A stretch of DNA of 64,000 nucleotides from Leptodactylus fallax (GCA_947044405.1 CAMRHE010000021.1:4758501-4822500), one strand, 5' to 3'. Counted from the first letter of the stretch, positions 21,172 to 34,212 are shown. Made by a program: numbers and translations. The notes: generated from the letters alone by a model not told the origin.

Positions 21172-24100
21172 TGTAGTAAGTTTGGTTCTGGTAGTAGGCT
21201 TGGCTGTAGCATAGCCTCTGTGCAGCTGGGTTTCTTCTGGTATCATATTTATGTAGTAAGTTTGGTTCTGGTAGTAAGCTTGGTTCTTGTATAGTATCTG
21301 TGCAGCTGGGTTTCTTCTGTTATTGTATTTATGCAGAAAGTTTGGTTCTGGTAGTAAGCTTGGTTCTGGTAGTAAGCTTGGTTCTTGTATAGTATCTGTG
21401 CAGCTGGGTTTCTTCTGGTATCATATTTATGTAGTAAGTTTGGTTCTGGTAGTAAGCTTGGTTCTAGCATAGTATCTGTGTAGCTGGGTTTCTTCTGGTA
21501 TATTTATGTAGTAAGTTTGGTTCTGGTAGTAAGCTTGGTTCTAGCATAGTATCTGTGCAGCTGGGTTGCTTCTGTTATTGTATTTATGCAGTAAGTTTGG
21601 TTCTGGTAGTAAGCTTGGTTCTCGCATAGTATCTGTGCAGATGGGTTGCTTCTGTTATTGTATTTATGCAGTAAGTTTGGTTCTGGTAGTAAGCTTGGTT
21701 CTGCCATCATATCAGTGCAGTAAGCTTGGTTCTAGCATAGTATCTGTGCAGATGGGTTGCTTCTGTTATTGTATTTATGCAGTAAGTTTGGTTCTGGTAG
21801 TAAGCTTGGTTCTAGCATAGTATCTGTGCAGCTGGGTTTCTTCTGTTATTATATTTATGCAGTAAGTTTGGTTCTGGTAGTAAGCTTGGTTCTGGTAGTA
21901 AGCTTGGTTCTTGTATAGTATCTGTGCAGCTGGGTTTCTTCTGGTATCATATTTATGCAGTAAGTTTGGTTCTAGTAGTAAGCTTGGTTCTAGCATAGTA
22001 TCTGTGCAGCTGGGTTGCTTCTGTTATTGTATTTATGCAGTAAGTTTGGTTCTGGTAGTAAGCTTGGATCTTGTATAGTATCTGTGCAGCTGGGTTGCTT
22101 CTGTTATTGTATTTATGCAGTAAGTTTGGTTCTGGTAGTAAGCTTGGTTCTCGCATAGTATCTGTGCAGATGGGTTGCTTCTGTTATTATATTTATGCAG
22201 TAAGTTTGGTTCTGGTAGTAAGCTTGGTTCTGGTAGTAAGCTTGGTTCTTGTATAGTATCTGTGCAGCTGGGTTTCTTCTGGTATCATATTTATGCAGTA
22301 AGTTTGGTTCTGGTAGTAAGCTTGGTTCTATCATAGTATCTGTGCAGCAGGGTTGCTTCTGTTATTGTATTTATGCAGTAAGTTTGGTTCTGGTAGTAAG
22401 CTTGGTTCTCGCATAGTATCTGTGCAGCTGGGTTGCTTCTGCATAGTATTTATGCATTTATGCAGTACGTTTGGTTCTGGTAGTAAGCTTGGTTCTATCA
22501 TAGTATCTGTGCAGCTGGGTTTCTTCTGGTATCATGTTTATGTAGTAAGTTTGGTTCCTGTAGTAAGCTTGGTTCTAGCATAGTATCTGTGCAGCTGGGT
22601 TGCTTCTGTTATTGTATTTATGCAGTAAGTTTGGTTCTGGTAGTAAGCTTGGTTCTTGTATAGTATCTGTGCAGCTGGGTTTCTTCTGGTATCATATTTA
22701 TGCAGTAAGTTTGGTTCTGGTAGTAAGCTTGGTTCTTGTATAGTATCTGTGCAGCTGGGTTTCTTCTGGTATCATATTTATGCAGTAAGTTTGGTTCTGG
22801 TAGTAAGCTTGGTTCTCGCATAGTATCTGTGCAGCTGGGTTTCTTCTGGTATCATATTTATGTAGTAAATTTGGTTCTGGTAGTAAGCTTGATTCTAGCA
22901 TAGTATCTGTGCAGATGGGTTGCTTCTGCATAGTATTTATGCAGTAAGTTTGGTTCTGGTAGTAAGCTTGGTTCTAGCATAGTATCTGTGCAGCTGGGTT
23001 GCTTCTGTTATTGTATTTATGCAGTAAGTTTGGTTCTGGTAGTAAGCTTGATTCTAGCATAGTATCTGTGTAGATGGGTTGCTTCTGCATAGTATTTATG
23101 CAGTAAGTTTGGTTCTGGTAGTAAGCTTGGTTCTAGCATAGTATCTGTGCAGCTGGGTTGCTTCTGTTATTGTATTTATGCAGTAAGTTTGGTTCTGGTA
23201 GTAAGCTTGGTTCTCGCATAGTATCTGTGCAGATGGGTTGCTTCTGCATAGTATTTATACAGTAAGTTTGGTTCTGGTAGTAAGCTTGGTTCTATCATAG
23301 TTTCTGTGCAGCTGGGTTTCTTCTGTTATTGTATTTATGCAGTAAGTTTGGTTCTGGTAGTAAGCTTGGTTCTAGCATAGTATCTGTGCAGCTAGGTTGC
23401 TTCTGTTATTGTATTTATGCAGTAAGTTTGGTTCTGGTAGTAAGCTTGGTTCTAGCATAGTATCTGTGCAGCTGGGTTTCTTCTGGTATCATATTTATGT
23501 AGTAAGTTTGGTTCTGGTAGTAAGCTTGGTTCTAGCATAGTATCTGTGTAGATGGGTTGCTTCTGTTATTGTATTTATGCAGTAAGTTTGGTTCTGGTAG
23601 TAAGCTTGGTTCTTGTATAGTATCTGTGCAGCTGGGTTTCTTCTTGTATCATATTTACGTAGTAAGTTTGGTTCTGGTAATAGGCTTGGTTCTAGCATAG
23701 TATCTGTGCAGATGGGTTGCTTTTGTTATTGTATTTATGCAGTAAGTTTGGTTCTGGTAGGAAGCTTGGTTCTGGTAGTAAGCTTGGTTCTAGCATAGTA
23801 TCTGTGCAGCTGGGTTTCTTTTGGTATATTTATGTAGTAAGTTTGGTTCTGGTAGTAAGCTTGGTTCTAGCATAGTATCTGTGCAGCTGGGTTGCTTCTG
23901 TTATTGTATTTATGCAGTAAGTTTGGTTCTGGTAGTAAGCTTGGTTCTAGCATAGTATCTGTGCAGCTAGGTTGCTTCTGTTATTGTATTTATGCAGTAA
24001 GTTTGGTTCTGGTAGTAAGCTTGGTTCTAGCATAGTATCTGTGCAGCTGGGTTTCTTCTGGTATCATATTTATGTAGTAAGTTTGGTTCTGGTAGTAAGC

Positions 24101-24765
24101 TTGGTTCTTGTATAGTATCTGTGCAGCTGGGTTTCTTCTTGTATCATATTTATGTAGTAAGTTTGGTTCTGGTAGTAGGCTTGGTTCTAGCATAGTATCT
24201 GTGCAGATGGGTTGCTTTTGTTATTGTATTTATGCAGTAAGTTTGGTTCTGGTAGTAAGCTTGGTTCTAGCATAGTATCTGTGCAGCTGGGTTTCTTCTG
24301 TTATTGTATTTATGTAGTAAGTTTGGTTCTGATAGTAAGCTTGGTTCTCGCATAGTATCTGTGTAGATGGGTTGCTTCTGTTATTGTATTTATGCAGTAA
24401 GTTTGGTTCTGGTAGTAAGCTTGGTTCTTTCATAGTATCTGTGTAGATGGGTTGCTTCTGTTATTGTATTTATGCAGTAAGTGTGGTTCTGGTAGTAAGC
24501 TTGGTTCTTGTATAGTATCTGTGCAGCTGGGTTTCTTCTGGTATATTTATGTAGTAAGTTTGGTTCTGGTAGTAAGCTTGGTTCTAGCATAGTATCTGTG
24601 CAGCTGGGTTGCTTCTGTTATTGTATTTATGTAGTAAGTTTGGTTCTGGTAGTAAGCTTGGTTCTAGCATAGTATCTGTGTAGATGGGTTGCTTCTGTTA
24701 TTGTATTTATGCAGTAAGTTTGGTTCAGGTAGTAAGCTTGGTTCTTGTATAGTATCTGTGTTGCA
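21172..24765. repeat. Satellite-like tandem array, 80-bp unit, about 45 copies
   Basis: Successive copies of GTAAGCTTGGTTCTAGCATA lie 80 bp apart for most of the array. Each unit is two related blocks of about 30 bp plus a 19-bp block; some units carry an extra 18-20 bp TTCTGGTAGTAAGCTTGG block, giving about 100 bp. Three main sub-types alternate: GCTTCTGTTATTGTATTT, TTCTTCTGGTATCATATT and GCTTCTGCATAGTATTT. A HindIII site (AAGCTT) occurs in most units. Many 60-77 residue frames on both strands are chance frames that end within one or two units. Confidence 0.95.
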
Positions 24766-26735
24766 GGGTGACTTTGGTCCTGTGACATATATAGACAGGA
24801 AGCATCAGATAATTGTCAAACTTTAGACTGCTGGGGGCCCACACTTCTTATACAGCCTTGGCATATCCTAGTGAGATGTCATAGCATTATATGATGGTAA
24901 TACCTTTTTAAACACAATTTTACCTGTACCAGTAAATGTAGCTAAATGACCATAACATTTGTCACTCAGACAGAACAGGGATTTGTTCTGATTTTTACCA
25001 TTTTCTATGAAGTGTCTACTATGTCTTTATACAATGATAATTTTTTCCTTTTTGACAATATTATATTGTTATATTGTTGATATTTGTTGTGTTAAGAAAA
25101 TAAAAACAAAATTATCCACTGACACATGATTAATATCTGGGGAAATTAGGGCAAATCACACAATAGTAGGATAGGATTACTGTAATAATTATGTAGAGAT
25201 GATGATGTCCAGGAGAGGGCGCTATTGCCCTTAATATAGGAATCTGACTGCTATGGCGATCTCTTTTGTCTGTTTTATCAATATAGGTATAAAACTCAAT
25301 GTTCAAATTAACTAGTTCAATAAGTAATTTAGCACATTGATTTTTGGGCATATCCTAAGTGCCATTACAAGCTACGGATACTTTAAATGCCATTACCTAA
25401 TAGGAGGAATGTTTTAAGCACCTTTTATTGATTTTATTACTGCTTTATTTTGCTGTCTTGGTTTAAAATCATTTTAACCACTTGGTAATCAAGAAGAAAT
25501 ATATTGTTGGTGAAATACAGTCAATTCCCTGAAAACCTTTGACATCGTTAAACAAGGAATTACCGTTGTTAAATCATGTCAGACAGTAACTGGAGCACTG
25601 AAAGATTTCACATTTGGAACAATGGATAAGCACACCCGTACCAGTAAACTGTGCTCACCTTTGTCTCTCTGTATGGCAATCAAACTTCACGGCTTTACTT
25701 ATTTTATACTGCAGATTAACTTCATTTTTTATGTTCGCATGCCAGGAAATATGCTAAAAATTCTCATAAACGTTCTGGTTATAATGGTCTTCTGTCTCAT
25801 TATATTGGAATAATTCCCCCAGTGTTGCCCTAATATGTTCCCATTTTTCCCTCAGATTCTATTCATTTCAAGTAAGAATTAAACACCTTAATATATAATA
25901 TTGTATTATGTATAAACAAGATAGAATTCATTTACATATCTGAATTTCACGCTACAGTTTAGATTTAGAATTATTCTACGTTTAGCTAAGTAACTTTGTA
26001 AATGTATTACATTACTTATCTTCTACTGATACTGAGTTACAGCCTATATTATACTCCTGCGCTTCTGCGGTAACATTTAGGGTCTTTTCACATTCTGTCT
26101 GCAGTGTATATTTACTGTATATGGCAGAGAGGTTCCTGGTGCATACATGAAGGGGACCAATTGATCCTCATATCAACAAAAACCAAAAGACTGGGGGTTT
26201 ATTTTGTTTTTTGTTTTTTTTTTTTACTTCTGTTCGGCAGTATCCACTGGGGTTTTTTTTTTTTTTAACTATGTGAAATAGTGCAAAGGTATCCCTATGG
26301 GTAACCAATGCCACTGTATGATATCCGTAACAGGCATCCATTTAACAATGGACAGTGCAGACACAGTGCCAAAGCAGCCTAGCTAGCATTCCTTGCTGGC
26401 TCTGTCCACACAGATTTCTCTAGCAGTTTGCATTTCAGGACATGTACTCTAATCCGATGTTAAGAAAAAAAAAAAGGGAAAAAAAACAACTAAATTCACT
26501 ACTGGATTATAGAATTTTGTGGCATTCAAACATATTTTCCTTTCTGGAGTGAGAAAAAAAAATATATTTAGTAAAATGAACCCAAATGAAATATGTAGGT
26601 ATTAATTTCTTTTATTCTGTGCCCTCCCCCAAATGCTTGTTTATAAGGGGTGCACTGCCTGTACAGGAAGTACAGTTACTCTACCTCTATACTTCTGCTG
26701 AAGGTCTCGTCTGTGAAATCAGTCTTTGCTCTATA
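24766..26735. other. AT-rich intergenic, no gene seen
   Basis: Mostly single-copy-looking sequence. T and A runs occur at 26,200-26,230, 26,250-26,268 and 26,463-26,490. The frame at 25,622-25,813 has no recognisable domain. Confidence 0.4.
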
Positions 26736-26739
26736 GACT

Positions 26740-26917
26740 AAGGCTGTATTCACATGACTGAGGTGATCGGCCATGTGCCGTCTGTGGTTTGTGAGAAAGT
26801 AGTGCATATGCATTGAGGTGCCCATTGAGGTGAATGGGTCTGTGAAAAAAATTGATCCCACACAAATCTATATAAAGCACAGCCGGGAATCAGTTCGGTT
26901 ATGCGAATATAGCCTAA
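26740..26917. repeat. Short MITE, about 178 bp
   Basis: The left end AGGCTGTATTCACATGAC is inverted at the right end as TTATGCGAATATAGCCT. Confidence 0.6.
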
Positions 26918-27146
26918 CACTATAGAATAGGATATGTTGTGAATGTAAAAGTATGCTTCATACCATCAAATCTGGATTTTGTAAAACTCTATTCACTTGC
27001 CTTGTACTGTAGTGGTGAGTGCACCAAAAATCCGCAAACTGCTTATATTAGAATGGATGTCACAATTATTTGGGAAAATATTTGCTGATACAAAATAACA
27101 ACATGGAGAATTTCATAAACACTTAAGGTGGGTTTACACAACTGTT

Positions 27147-27706
27147 AGGGTGCGTTCACACTACCGTTGGTGACCGTCAGTAGTGTCCGTTACAAGATTT
27201 TAGCATCAGACACTTGCTGAACCGTCAGAAATCCGTTAAAATTTCCATTCATTTCAGTGGGTTTTTATATTGTGTCTGTTAGTGTCCGTTTGTGTCCATT
27301 TACACCAAATCCGTCAGAAGTCCGTTTTTTTTTCGCAGACAAAAAATCCTAAGTGTCTGTTATTTTTTTAACATTGAAGTCTATGGGTAAAGGACTTATA
27401 ACGGATAGTAACTGATAGCCACCAGTTAGTGTCCGTTATTTTATGTCCGTTTTTTTCCTGCGCATGCTCAGAAAGGAGAAACAAAACAAAAAAAAAAACG
27501 GACAGTGTTAAAAAACCGACACTAACTGATGCTAATGGACACTAACTGATGCTAATGTGTCCGTTTTTTTAACTGAACCATTAATTGGATCATTTAAAAA
27601 AAACGGACACATTAACATCAGTTAGTGTCCGTTATGATAGTTGTCCGTTTTTTTTTTTAATGGACACCTTTATAACGGACTCCAACGGTAGTGTGAACCC
27701 TGCCTT
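27147..27706 (+). repeat. Foldback element family P, copy 1 (about 560 bp)
   Basis: The ends are AGGGTGCGTTCACACTACCG and, inverted, CGGTAGTGTGAACCCTGCCT. The interior is built from many TGTCCGTT / AACGGACA words in both orientations, plus TGCGCATGCTCAGAAAGG. Confidence 0.8.
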
Positions 27707-28855
27707 ACTAATGTCTGTTGCCCTCATCTGCCATGAGAGCAATGGGCATTAAGTGTCTGCTGCAGACAGAGCCCCCTCCGTCTGATGTCCGTCTGCATTC
27801 ACTCTCGTATAACAAACATGATGGAAGCTTTGCATGGAAGAAAACGTTGCGCATGCAGGACTTTTTCTTCCATTACAAAAGTAAACAAACATGATGGAAG
27901 ACGGGGTCCGTCATGTTGTTTGCATTGAAGTTAATGGGAACAGACACAGATGGAGGAGGCTCCAAATATATTTATCACTCTACTACCGTTAACGTCCGCC
28001 GATCTCAACTCATAATGGATGGGAGCGACGGATGTTCATAATGGTAGTGTAAGCGTCTCCTTGTTCTACGTTTATGATATGCAAACATTTTTCCTGCTTG
28101 CTAGCATTGCAGCACTTGTTGAGACCACAACCCTTTTTAGGTTTTCACCACCTATTATACCCTGCAATGGGCCCTTTCTATACAGGGGCCTATAGCAGCT
28201 GTATGGGATGCCTCTATAATACACATATCCTAGCTGTTAAGTGGTGGTGTCCTTGAAGATATGATAATAGATGTACCTTGAAAGCAAATGTTAGGAACCA
28301 TGATAATAATATTAAAAAGCTTTATTATATGGGAATTTTCCAATTGTGAAAATATCCTGAACTGTGCTGCTTTTCTATAACTTTTATTTTCAATTTCTTG
28401 ATATTTGCACAATTCCAGCATTTGCTAAACTGTTACTACTACTCTGTGTGACATTTACATTTTTCAGCCCAGTGATGCAAGTAATATTTGTAGTAGACAA
28501 CGCTTCACGTGTTTCTACTCCACAGACTTGCTCCGTTACACCTTTAATTTAGCAGCTGGAGATGTGTAGTCCAGTTACCAAGCAACCCGCAACGTGTCAA
28601 GATATAGAGGCTATCATAAGTAGATAGTCTTTATTTTTCTTTTTTTTATGTGTTCTTGTTTTCTCTTTTTTTCTCTTTTTACCATTTCATATATTTATAA
28701 TTTAAAAAAACTAATATTTGTTTTTTATTTGGATGCTATTTATATGGTAAGGCATGCCTATTGTTACAAAATAAAAACATAACATTCCTGCCTTAGGCTT
28801 TACTCACATATATGTGAATTTAATGATTCTACTCAGACTTTCTTTTTCTCATGGA
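27707..28855. other. Intergenic, repeat debris
   Basis: 27,710-28,050 holds related phrases (GTCCGTCTGCATTC, AACAAACATGATGGAAG twice). 28,060-28,855 is AT-rich with nothing recognised. Confidence 0.35.
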
Positions 28856-28859
28856 TGTG

Positions 28860-29130
28860 GGTCAGGGCTCAAATACACATCCAGTTTTATCTTCAGGCTC
28901 TGTTCACAAAAATGAAAAACACTGACCCATTCAGGTCTATGGGGCAATACGCATGGTCATTCTTTTAAAGGATCCATGTGTCCATTCCATTTTTATACAG
29001 CATGCCCTATTCTTGCCCATCTTTTGCTGAAGACTTTACCCATTGTCTATGGAATCAGTGACGTCAAAAATGGATGCACAGATGCAACACTGATGTTTAA
29101 AAACAGATGTGAGCATGAGCCCTCAGTGTT
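28860..29130. repeat. Probable MITE
   Basis: Starts GTCAGGGCTCAAATACACAT and ends, roughly inverted, ATGTGAGCATGAGCCCTCAG, with ATTCAGGTCTATGGGGCAAT inside, the style of the other foldback elements. Arms are weakly matched. Confidence 0.4.
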
Positions 29131-29234
29131 CTATCAGTGAATAAACAGAGCACTGAGGATTAAAACAAATGTGAGCATGAGACCTCAGACTCCATGCATC
29201 CCCATCACTAAGTCTGCATCTGAAGTGGGGCCAG

Positions 29235-29448
29235 GTTTGCAGCGGAATGCACTTGGATGACACTCGGAGTGACATCCCAGTGCATTACGTTATGTTTTCA
29301 CGTCTATGGGGGCTTCAGATTCATTCTGTTCCGATGACACGGAGCAGGATAAAACATGCTCTATAATCATCCGTGTCATTGGAACAGAATGAATCCGAAG
29401 CCCCCATAGACATGAATGAGTGTTATCCGAGAGCATTCCGCTGCAAAC
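29235..29448. repeat. Foldback element, about 214 bp
   Basis: The left arm (GTTTGCAGCGGAATGC, TCTATGGGGGCTTCAGATTC) is repeated inverted on the right (GAATCCGAAGCCCCCATAGA, GCATTCCGCTGCAAAC). Confidence 0.8.
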
Positions 29449-30008
29449 ATTGGGGCGGATTTATGAAGCTTATTAACACCAGTCTACATAACTCCACCAC
29501 CAGTGGAGGGCAACGCAAAAAAATTGACATAAAAGGCATAATAAGCCTGCCTTAATAGACAGCACACATCTGTGAAAATTGGATGTGTAAATAAGGCCTA
29601 AGGCAGCTGTAGATGTTTAATAGATATAGTGCATACTGGCATAGTTGATGCTAGAATATATGGGTTAGTAGAAGGTTTTGACTTGACATGAATCCAGCAG
29701 GTGGCGCTGCCTTGGCTCCAGGCATGTTACCGCAGTGCCCTCCAGCTAGACTGTCACAGCTAATACACACTTCACCTTGGCATTTGTTGTTACAGTACAG
29801 TAACTAACTATGCCTCTCTGAAATACAACCATAAACCATCCTCTTTGACACAGAAACAAAGGGTGGTGCCTAATACTACCAGTCACAGGAGGGAGCATGG
29901 ACACAGCAAATGGTGCTTAAACCGCCTAGGAGCCCATACATTCTAGGAATGACTATACTTATATACTCTAACCTGCAGAGTTAGCAGGCATTTCCTGTTG
30001 TGATGTCT
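29449..30008. other. Intergenic, no gene seen
   Basis: Nothing recognised. The frame at 29,373-29,555 straddles the end of the foldback element. Confidence 0.4.
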
Positions 30009-30589
30009 AAGGCAGGGTTCACACTACTGTTGGAGTCCGTTATGAAGGTGTCCGTTAAAAAAAACAAAAAACGGACACCTATCATAACGGACACTAACTG
30101 ATGGTTCAGTTAAAAAAACCGACACATTAGCATCAGTTAGTGTCCGTTAGCATCAGTTAGTGTCCGTTTTTTAACACTGTCCGTTTTTTTTGTTTGTTTG
30201 TTTCTCCTTTCTGAGCATTCGCAGGAAAAAAACAGACATAAAATAACGGACAGTAACTGATGGCTATCAGTTACTGTCTAAGTCCATTACCCATAGACTT
30301 CAATGTTAAAAAAATAATGGACACTTGCTGTCCGTCAAGAATCCGTTTTTTTTCAAACGGACAAAAAGTCCTGCATGTAGGATTTTTTGTCCGCGAAAAA
30401 AAAACCGGACTTCTGACGGATTTGGTGTAAACGGACACAAACAGACACTAACGGACACAATATAAAAACCCATTGAAATGAATGGAAATTTTAACGGATT
30501 TCTGACGGTTCAGCTAGTGTCCGATGCTAAAACGGACAATAGCAATGGACACTACTGACGGTCACCAACGGTAGTGTGAACGCCCCCTA
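30009..30589 (-). repeat. Foldback element family P, copy 2, opposite orientation
   Basis: Reverse-oriented partner of 27,147-27,706: starts AAGGCAGGGTTCACACTACT and ends CCAACGGTAGTGTGAACGCC, with the same order of internal words inverted. The facing pair is 2.3 kb apart. Confidence 0.8.
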
Positions 30590-31189
30590 AGCTGTGTTGT
30601 ATGCTTTAAGGCCCTGAGATGTCACAGCATGCCATATCATGATCTTCCCGCTGTTATGGCATCACCCATCCTACTTGAACAGCAAGAGTAGTGCTCCTAG
30701 GGCTGAAAGCCTGCCCAAAATGCTCCAACTTCCTCATCTGCGTTAGACTTTAAAGTTGTTTTTCTCCAAATCTACAAACGTGATATACATAATAAATTAG
30801 ACACTCTGGTGATTTTGTTCTTTTTACTCATTACGTTATCTGAAAGACCATCGATAGTAATAGTTGTCTACTCATAGTGTCTTTCTTTGTCCTCCTTTTC
30901 ACCTTCTTCAATATGTCACATGATCACAGTGTGATCTTTTTTTTCTAGTATGTTTTGCTGTGCAAACCATACTGCTCTCTCTATGTTTCCTGCAGATACT
31001 ATTGAGACCTACCATGTGAGCTCAGATTCATCAAAGTTCTTCTCTAATGCCTCTTCTGCTTCTCACATAATCTGCTCCCTACTGTCACATACTTTCTGTA
31101 GTTCACCCATCTCTCACAGTCTGGTCACTATTAACTTTCCCAGTGGTAGAAGCAGCAGTTGGTGCAGCTTCCAGGACCTATGTTATTTA
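30590..31189. other. Intergenic, no gene seen
   Basis: Includes a frame at 30,950-31,207 with no recognisable domain. Confidence 0.35.
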
Positions 31190-31747
31190 TTTTGCTTACT
31201 TATATAGCACCAATATATTCTACAGTACTTAAAGGGGTTTTACAGGCAAAAAAGCTTTTTTAAAAATGGTATTTAAGTGCTATTAATGGGTTAATAAGTA
31301 CACCAAAATACCTTTAGCAGTGTTTTGAGTAATTTCTGTGTTTCTCTGGAAGCTCCTGGCATCCTCTGCATTTGTTTACATGGGTAGCTTCTTGCTGTCT
31401 TAGCCTACAACTACCATGATCTCCCTCTCACTCCCTCACCCTCCCTGTTTCCATAGCTAGCCCGCGGACTACTAGCCCTACCTACCTACCTCAGCCCACC
31501 CCATTATACTTATCTGTCTTCTGTGTCCTGGAGATCAGTTTCTTCTGTCCCGACAGCTTTTAACAGGTATTGTCAACACTGTCCCAATTAGTGCTCACAA
31601 TCCCTATCAGTATGTCTTTGGAGTATGGGAGGAAACTGTAGTACCTGAAAAAAAAAACCCAAACAAACACGAAGGAGAACATACAAACTCCATTCAGATT
31701 TGAACTGCAAGGAACAGTGCTAACCACTGAGCCATTGTGCTGCCCGA
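31190..31747. repeat. SINE/LINE-like dispersed repeat, split by a MITE
   Basis: The left part TATATAGCACCAATATATTC and the right part (CTCACAATCCCTATCAGTAT, GGGAGGAAACTG, GAGAACATACAAACTCC, GCTAACCACTGAGCCATTGT) are the two halves of a repeat phrase common in fish and amphibian genomes. Family name not assigned. Confidence 0.6.
31229..31563. repeat. TTAA-flanked MITE inside the dispersed repeat
   Basis: TTAA occurs at 31,229-31,232 and 31,560-31,563. It starts AGGGGTTTTACAGGCAAAAA. The flanking repeat resumes after it, which supports an insertion. The ends are not strongly inverted. Confidence 0.45.
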
Positions 31748-33990
31748 AGTCATTCTCATAGTCTAAAGTTGTGAAAGTTCCATTTTAGTATTAACACTGC
31801 AGTGTTTTGCAGAAACTGGAACTAGACATGGGTATAGGTACTAGATATGGGTGATAGGAATCAGAATCTACTTTGATGATTTCCTTGAATAGCTATAGCC
31901 ATCTCTTTACATGGAGATCAATGTTTATTAAAAAAAAAAAAAAAAAATTCTCTTTTTCTTTTTTTTTTTTTTTTTTAAAGAAAACAAAAAGGTAGTATAC
32001 CATACTTTTGTGTCTGCCAGGAAAAAGCATACATGGATCCATTTTTTTATATTCATATCTATGTGAATGGATGGCTATCTTATTGCATCTATTTTTTGCA
32101 TCTGGTAAATGGATCTGCTAAACGGATGTAACAAATGTGATGTAAATGTACCCTATTATATACTATAATAAAAAGTGTAGTAAAAGTCTGTACTTAATAC
32201 AAAACTCCATTTTTTTTTTTTAAAGTTATGCAAGGTGATCATCAAAGTAGATTAAAAACCTGCTATTGCTTATGCTGTCACCCATATCTAGTACCTATAC
32301 CTATGTCTAATATATGATACAAAATACAGTGCTAATACTAAGCAACAGTCCAGCAAATCTATAACCTTATGTATGTCGTTTTCTTCTTCCAGCAATTGCT
32401 GGTTAGCATAAATGAGCACCTTTCTCATAAATATCATAGAGGAATCCAGTAAGGAAAATTGCTTCTGCAAAGATCACAAAAAGCTCCTGCTCTCAGTTCT
32501 CCATCATGATTTCCAGAAAAGTGACAAAGGCTCAGGACATAGCCAAGACATCAGAATCAGCAATTTCAGGTTAATTAAATTCTATTCAGTTTCCATACAG
32601 TATATCTGAAGTCATCATTTTCAGATTTTGCCTAATTATTATATATTATGCACATATTAAACATCTAAGACAATTAATCATATTCTTGGATCAGATTTCT
32701 TACATGTATAGATTTTTATGCAGAGGCATAACTTGAACATCTTGGACTGTAATGCATATCTGTAATCTTGCCCCCCGTCTCCATGTTCTGATGTTTAGAC
32801 TGCAACCTTGAACAGTTTAGATCAGTAGTTTCCATCCAGGGGCTCTCCAGCAGATGCAAAACTGCAACTCCTAGATTGCCCTCATCTTGCGAAAGCCATT
32901 GGCCCAAAAAAGCTGGATATAGCTCCATAATATCTACATATAAATATCTTAGGCTAAGTTCACACTTGCGCCGGACTTTTGGTAGGCTTGCATCTGTTTA
33001 TAGCAACTGATGTGATATAGCAGAGCTGTAGTGTAAAGCATATGGGAATACAAAGAAACAGCCTGAGTTTGTAGGGCTTCAGCTTGTAAGGTGGATTTGA
33101 GACTACCTTAGTCTTTCTGAATCCACTTTAGCTGTGCTGCAGTCACATATACTTATAGAAATATGCTATTCAACAAATTCCATAGCAGTTGATATATCCC
33201 TTTATCTGTTAAAAACAAAGAAGCCTCCTTAAGATATAATTTGTACCCTATGTGCCATATATTACAGAGGTCTGATACTGTAAGTGCCCAGCTGATGATC
33301 TATGTGGCCTATTCAAGACTTATATTACAAGGTGAACTATAATTGACAATTATATCAAGATGTATTTGATGGTTATATTGATATTTATTTTTTTGTAGTT
33401 TGGAGATTTACAGGTTTTTGACGTGTTAAAAAATCTCATTAATATAGCCGGATGTTATGGTTTAATATTGTTGCAGGCTTGGATGTAAAGATTGGGTACA
33501 GACCAATTGTAATTGTAATGTAAACGTACATGATATTTCATATGTTCCAGCAAACTTTAAAAAACACTCAGAAGCATTCTTATTACCTGCTGTCAGATCC
33601 GTGATTTACAGAGGCAATAAAAAACTCTAGGGTTCTCATTTGTCATGAGGTTCAGCTCTCCAGGAGCCATTTTCTAAAGCGGTAAAGCCGAGTGATAAAA
33701 TGAGTTCTTTTGTTCTATAACCGAGACCTATTTCTTCCATTTCGGAGCTTGTCTGTGTTATAGTCCAGGTTCCAGTTTTACCTACCTCAGAATTCCTTCA
33801 GGATAAATAGATTCTATGCAGATGTTGCTGATATGTCAGATAGAATTTACCACAGGCTGTATGGAATACTGATCATAGGACTTTATTGTTGCAAATAATG
33901 GTGGAGTCACAAAAGAATAAATACATTACATGAAAGATTTAAATACTCACTGTAGAACCCATATAGTCAGCAGTCTCATAAAAAAATGTT
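31748..33990. other. Intergenic, no gene seen
   Basis: Contains A/T runs at 31,929-31,978, a repeat echo at 31,985-32,160 (see 16,310) and otherwise AT-rich sequence. The frames at 32,288-32,470 and 32,412-32,609 overlap on opposite strands and have no recognised family. Confidence 0.35.
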
Positions 33991-33994
33991 TAAA

Positions 33995-34210
33995 GCTAAA
34001 GCCCCACGTTGCGGAAATGCAGTGCTTTTTGTTGCAGATTTTGCTGTGTTTTTTGGGGCCAAAGTCAGGAGTGGCTTGAAAAGGAATGGAAAATATAAAG
34101 GAAACACTTAGATTATTTCCCTTCTATTAAATGCACTCCTGACTTTGGCTCAAAAAACTGCAGCAAAATCTGCAACAAAAAAACTGCATTTTCACAATGT
34201 GGGGCCTCAG
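33995..34210. repeat. Hairpin MITE, family H, copy 2
   Basis: Left arm GCCCCACGTTGCGGAAATGC and GCAGATTTTGCTG; right arm CAGCAAAATCTGCAACAAAA and CAATGTGGGGCCTCAG. The arms flank a short spacer near 34,090-34,110. Confidence 0.8.
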
Positions 34211-34212
34211 AC

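Noticed and set aside
21249..24590. Many 60-77 residue frames with shared peptides (EPSLLPEPNLLHKY, LLLLYLCSKFGSGSKLGS) on both strands
   Set aside because: They are the 80-bp satellite read in different frames. The unit length is not a multiple of three, frames end within one or two units, and both strands do the same.
21172..24765. CRISPR-like regular repeats
   Set aside because: Units are contiguous 80-bp copies with no unique spacers, no cas genes, and a vertebrate context.
32288..32609. Overlapping frames on both strands, one with an apparent membrane-like stretch (VIFAEAIFLTGFLYD)
   Set aside because: Short, no start or splice context, no family match I can name; probably chance.
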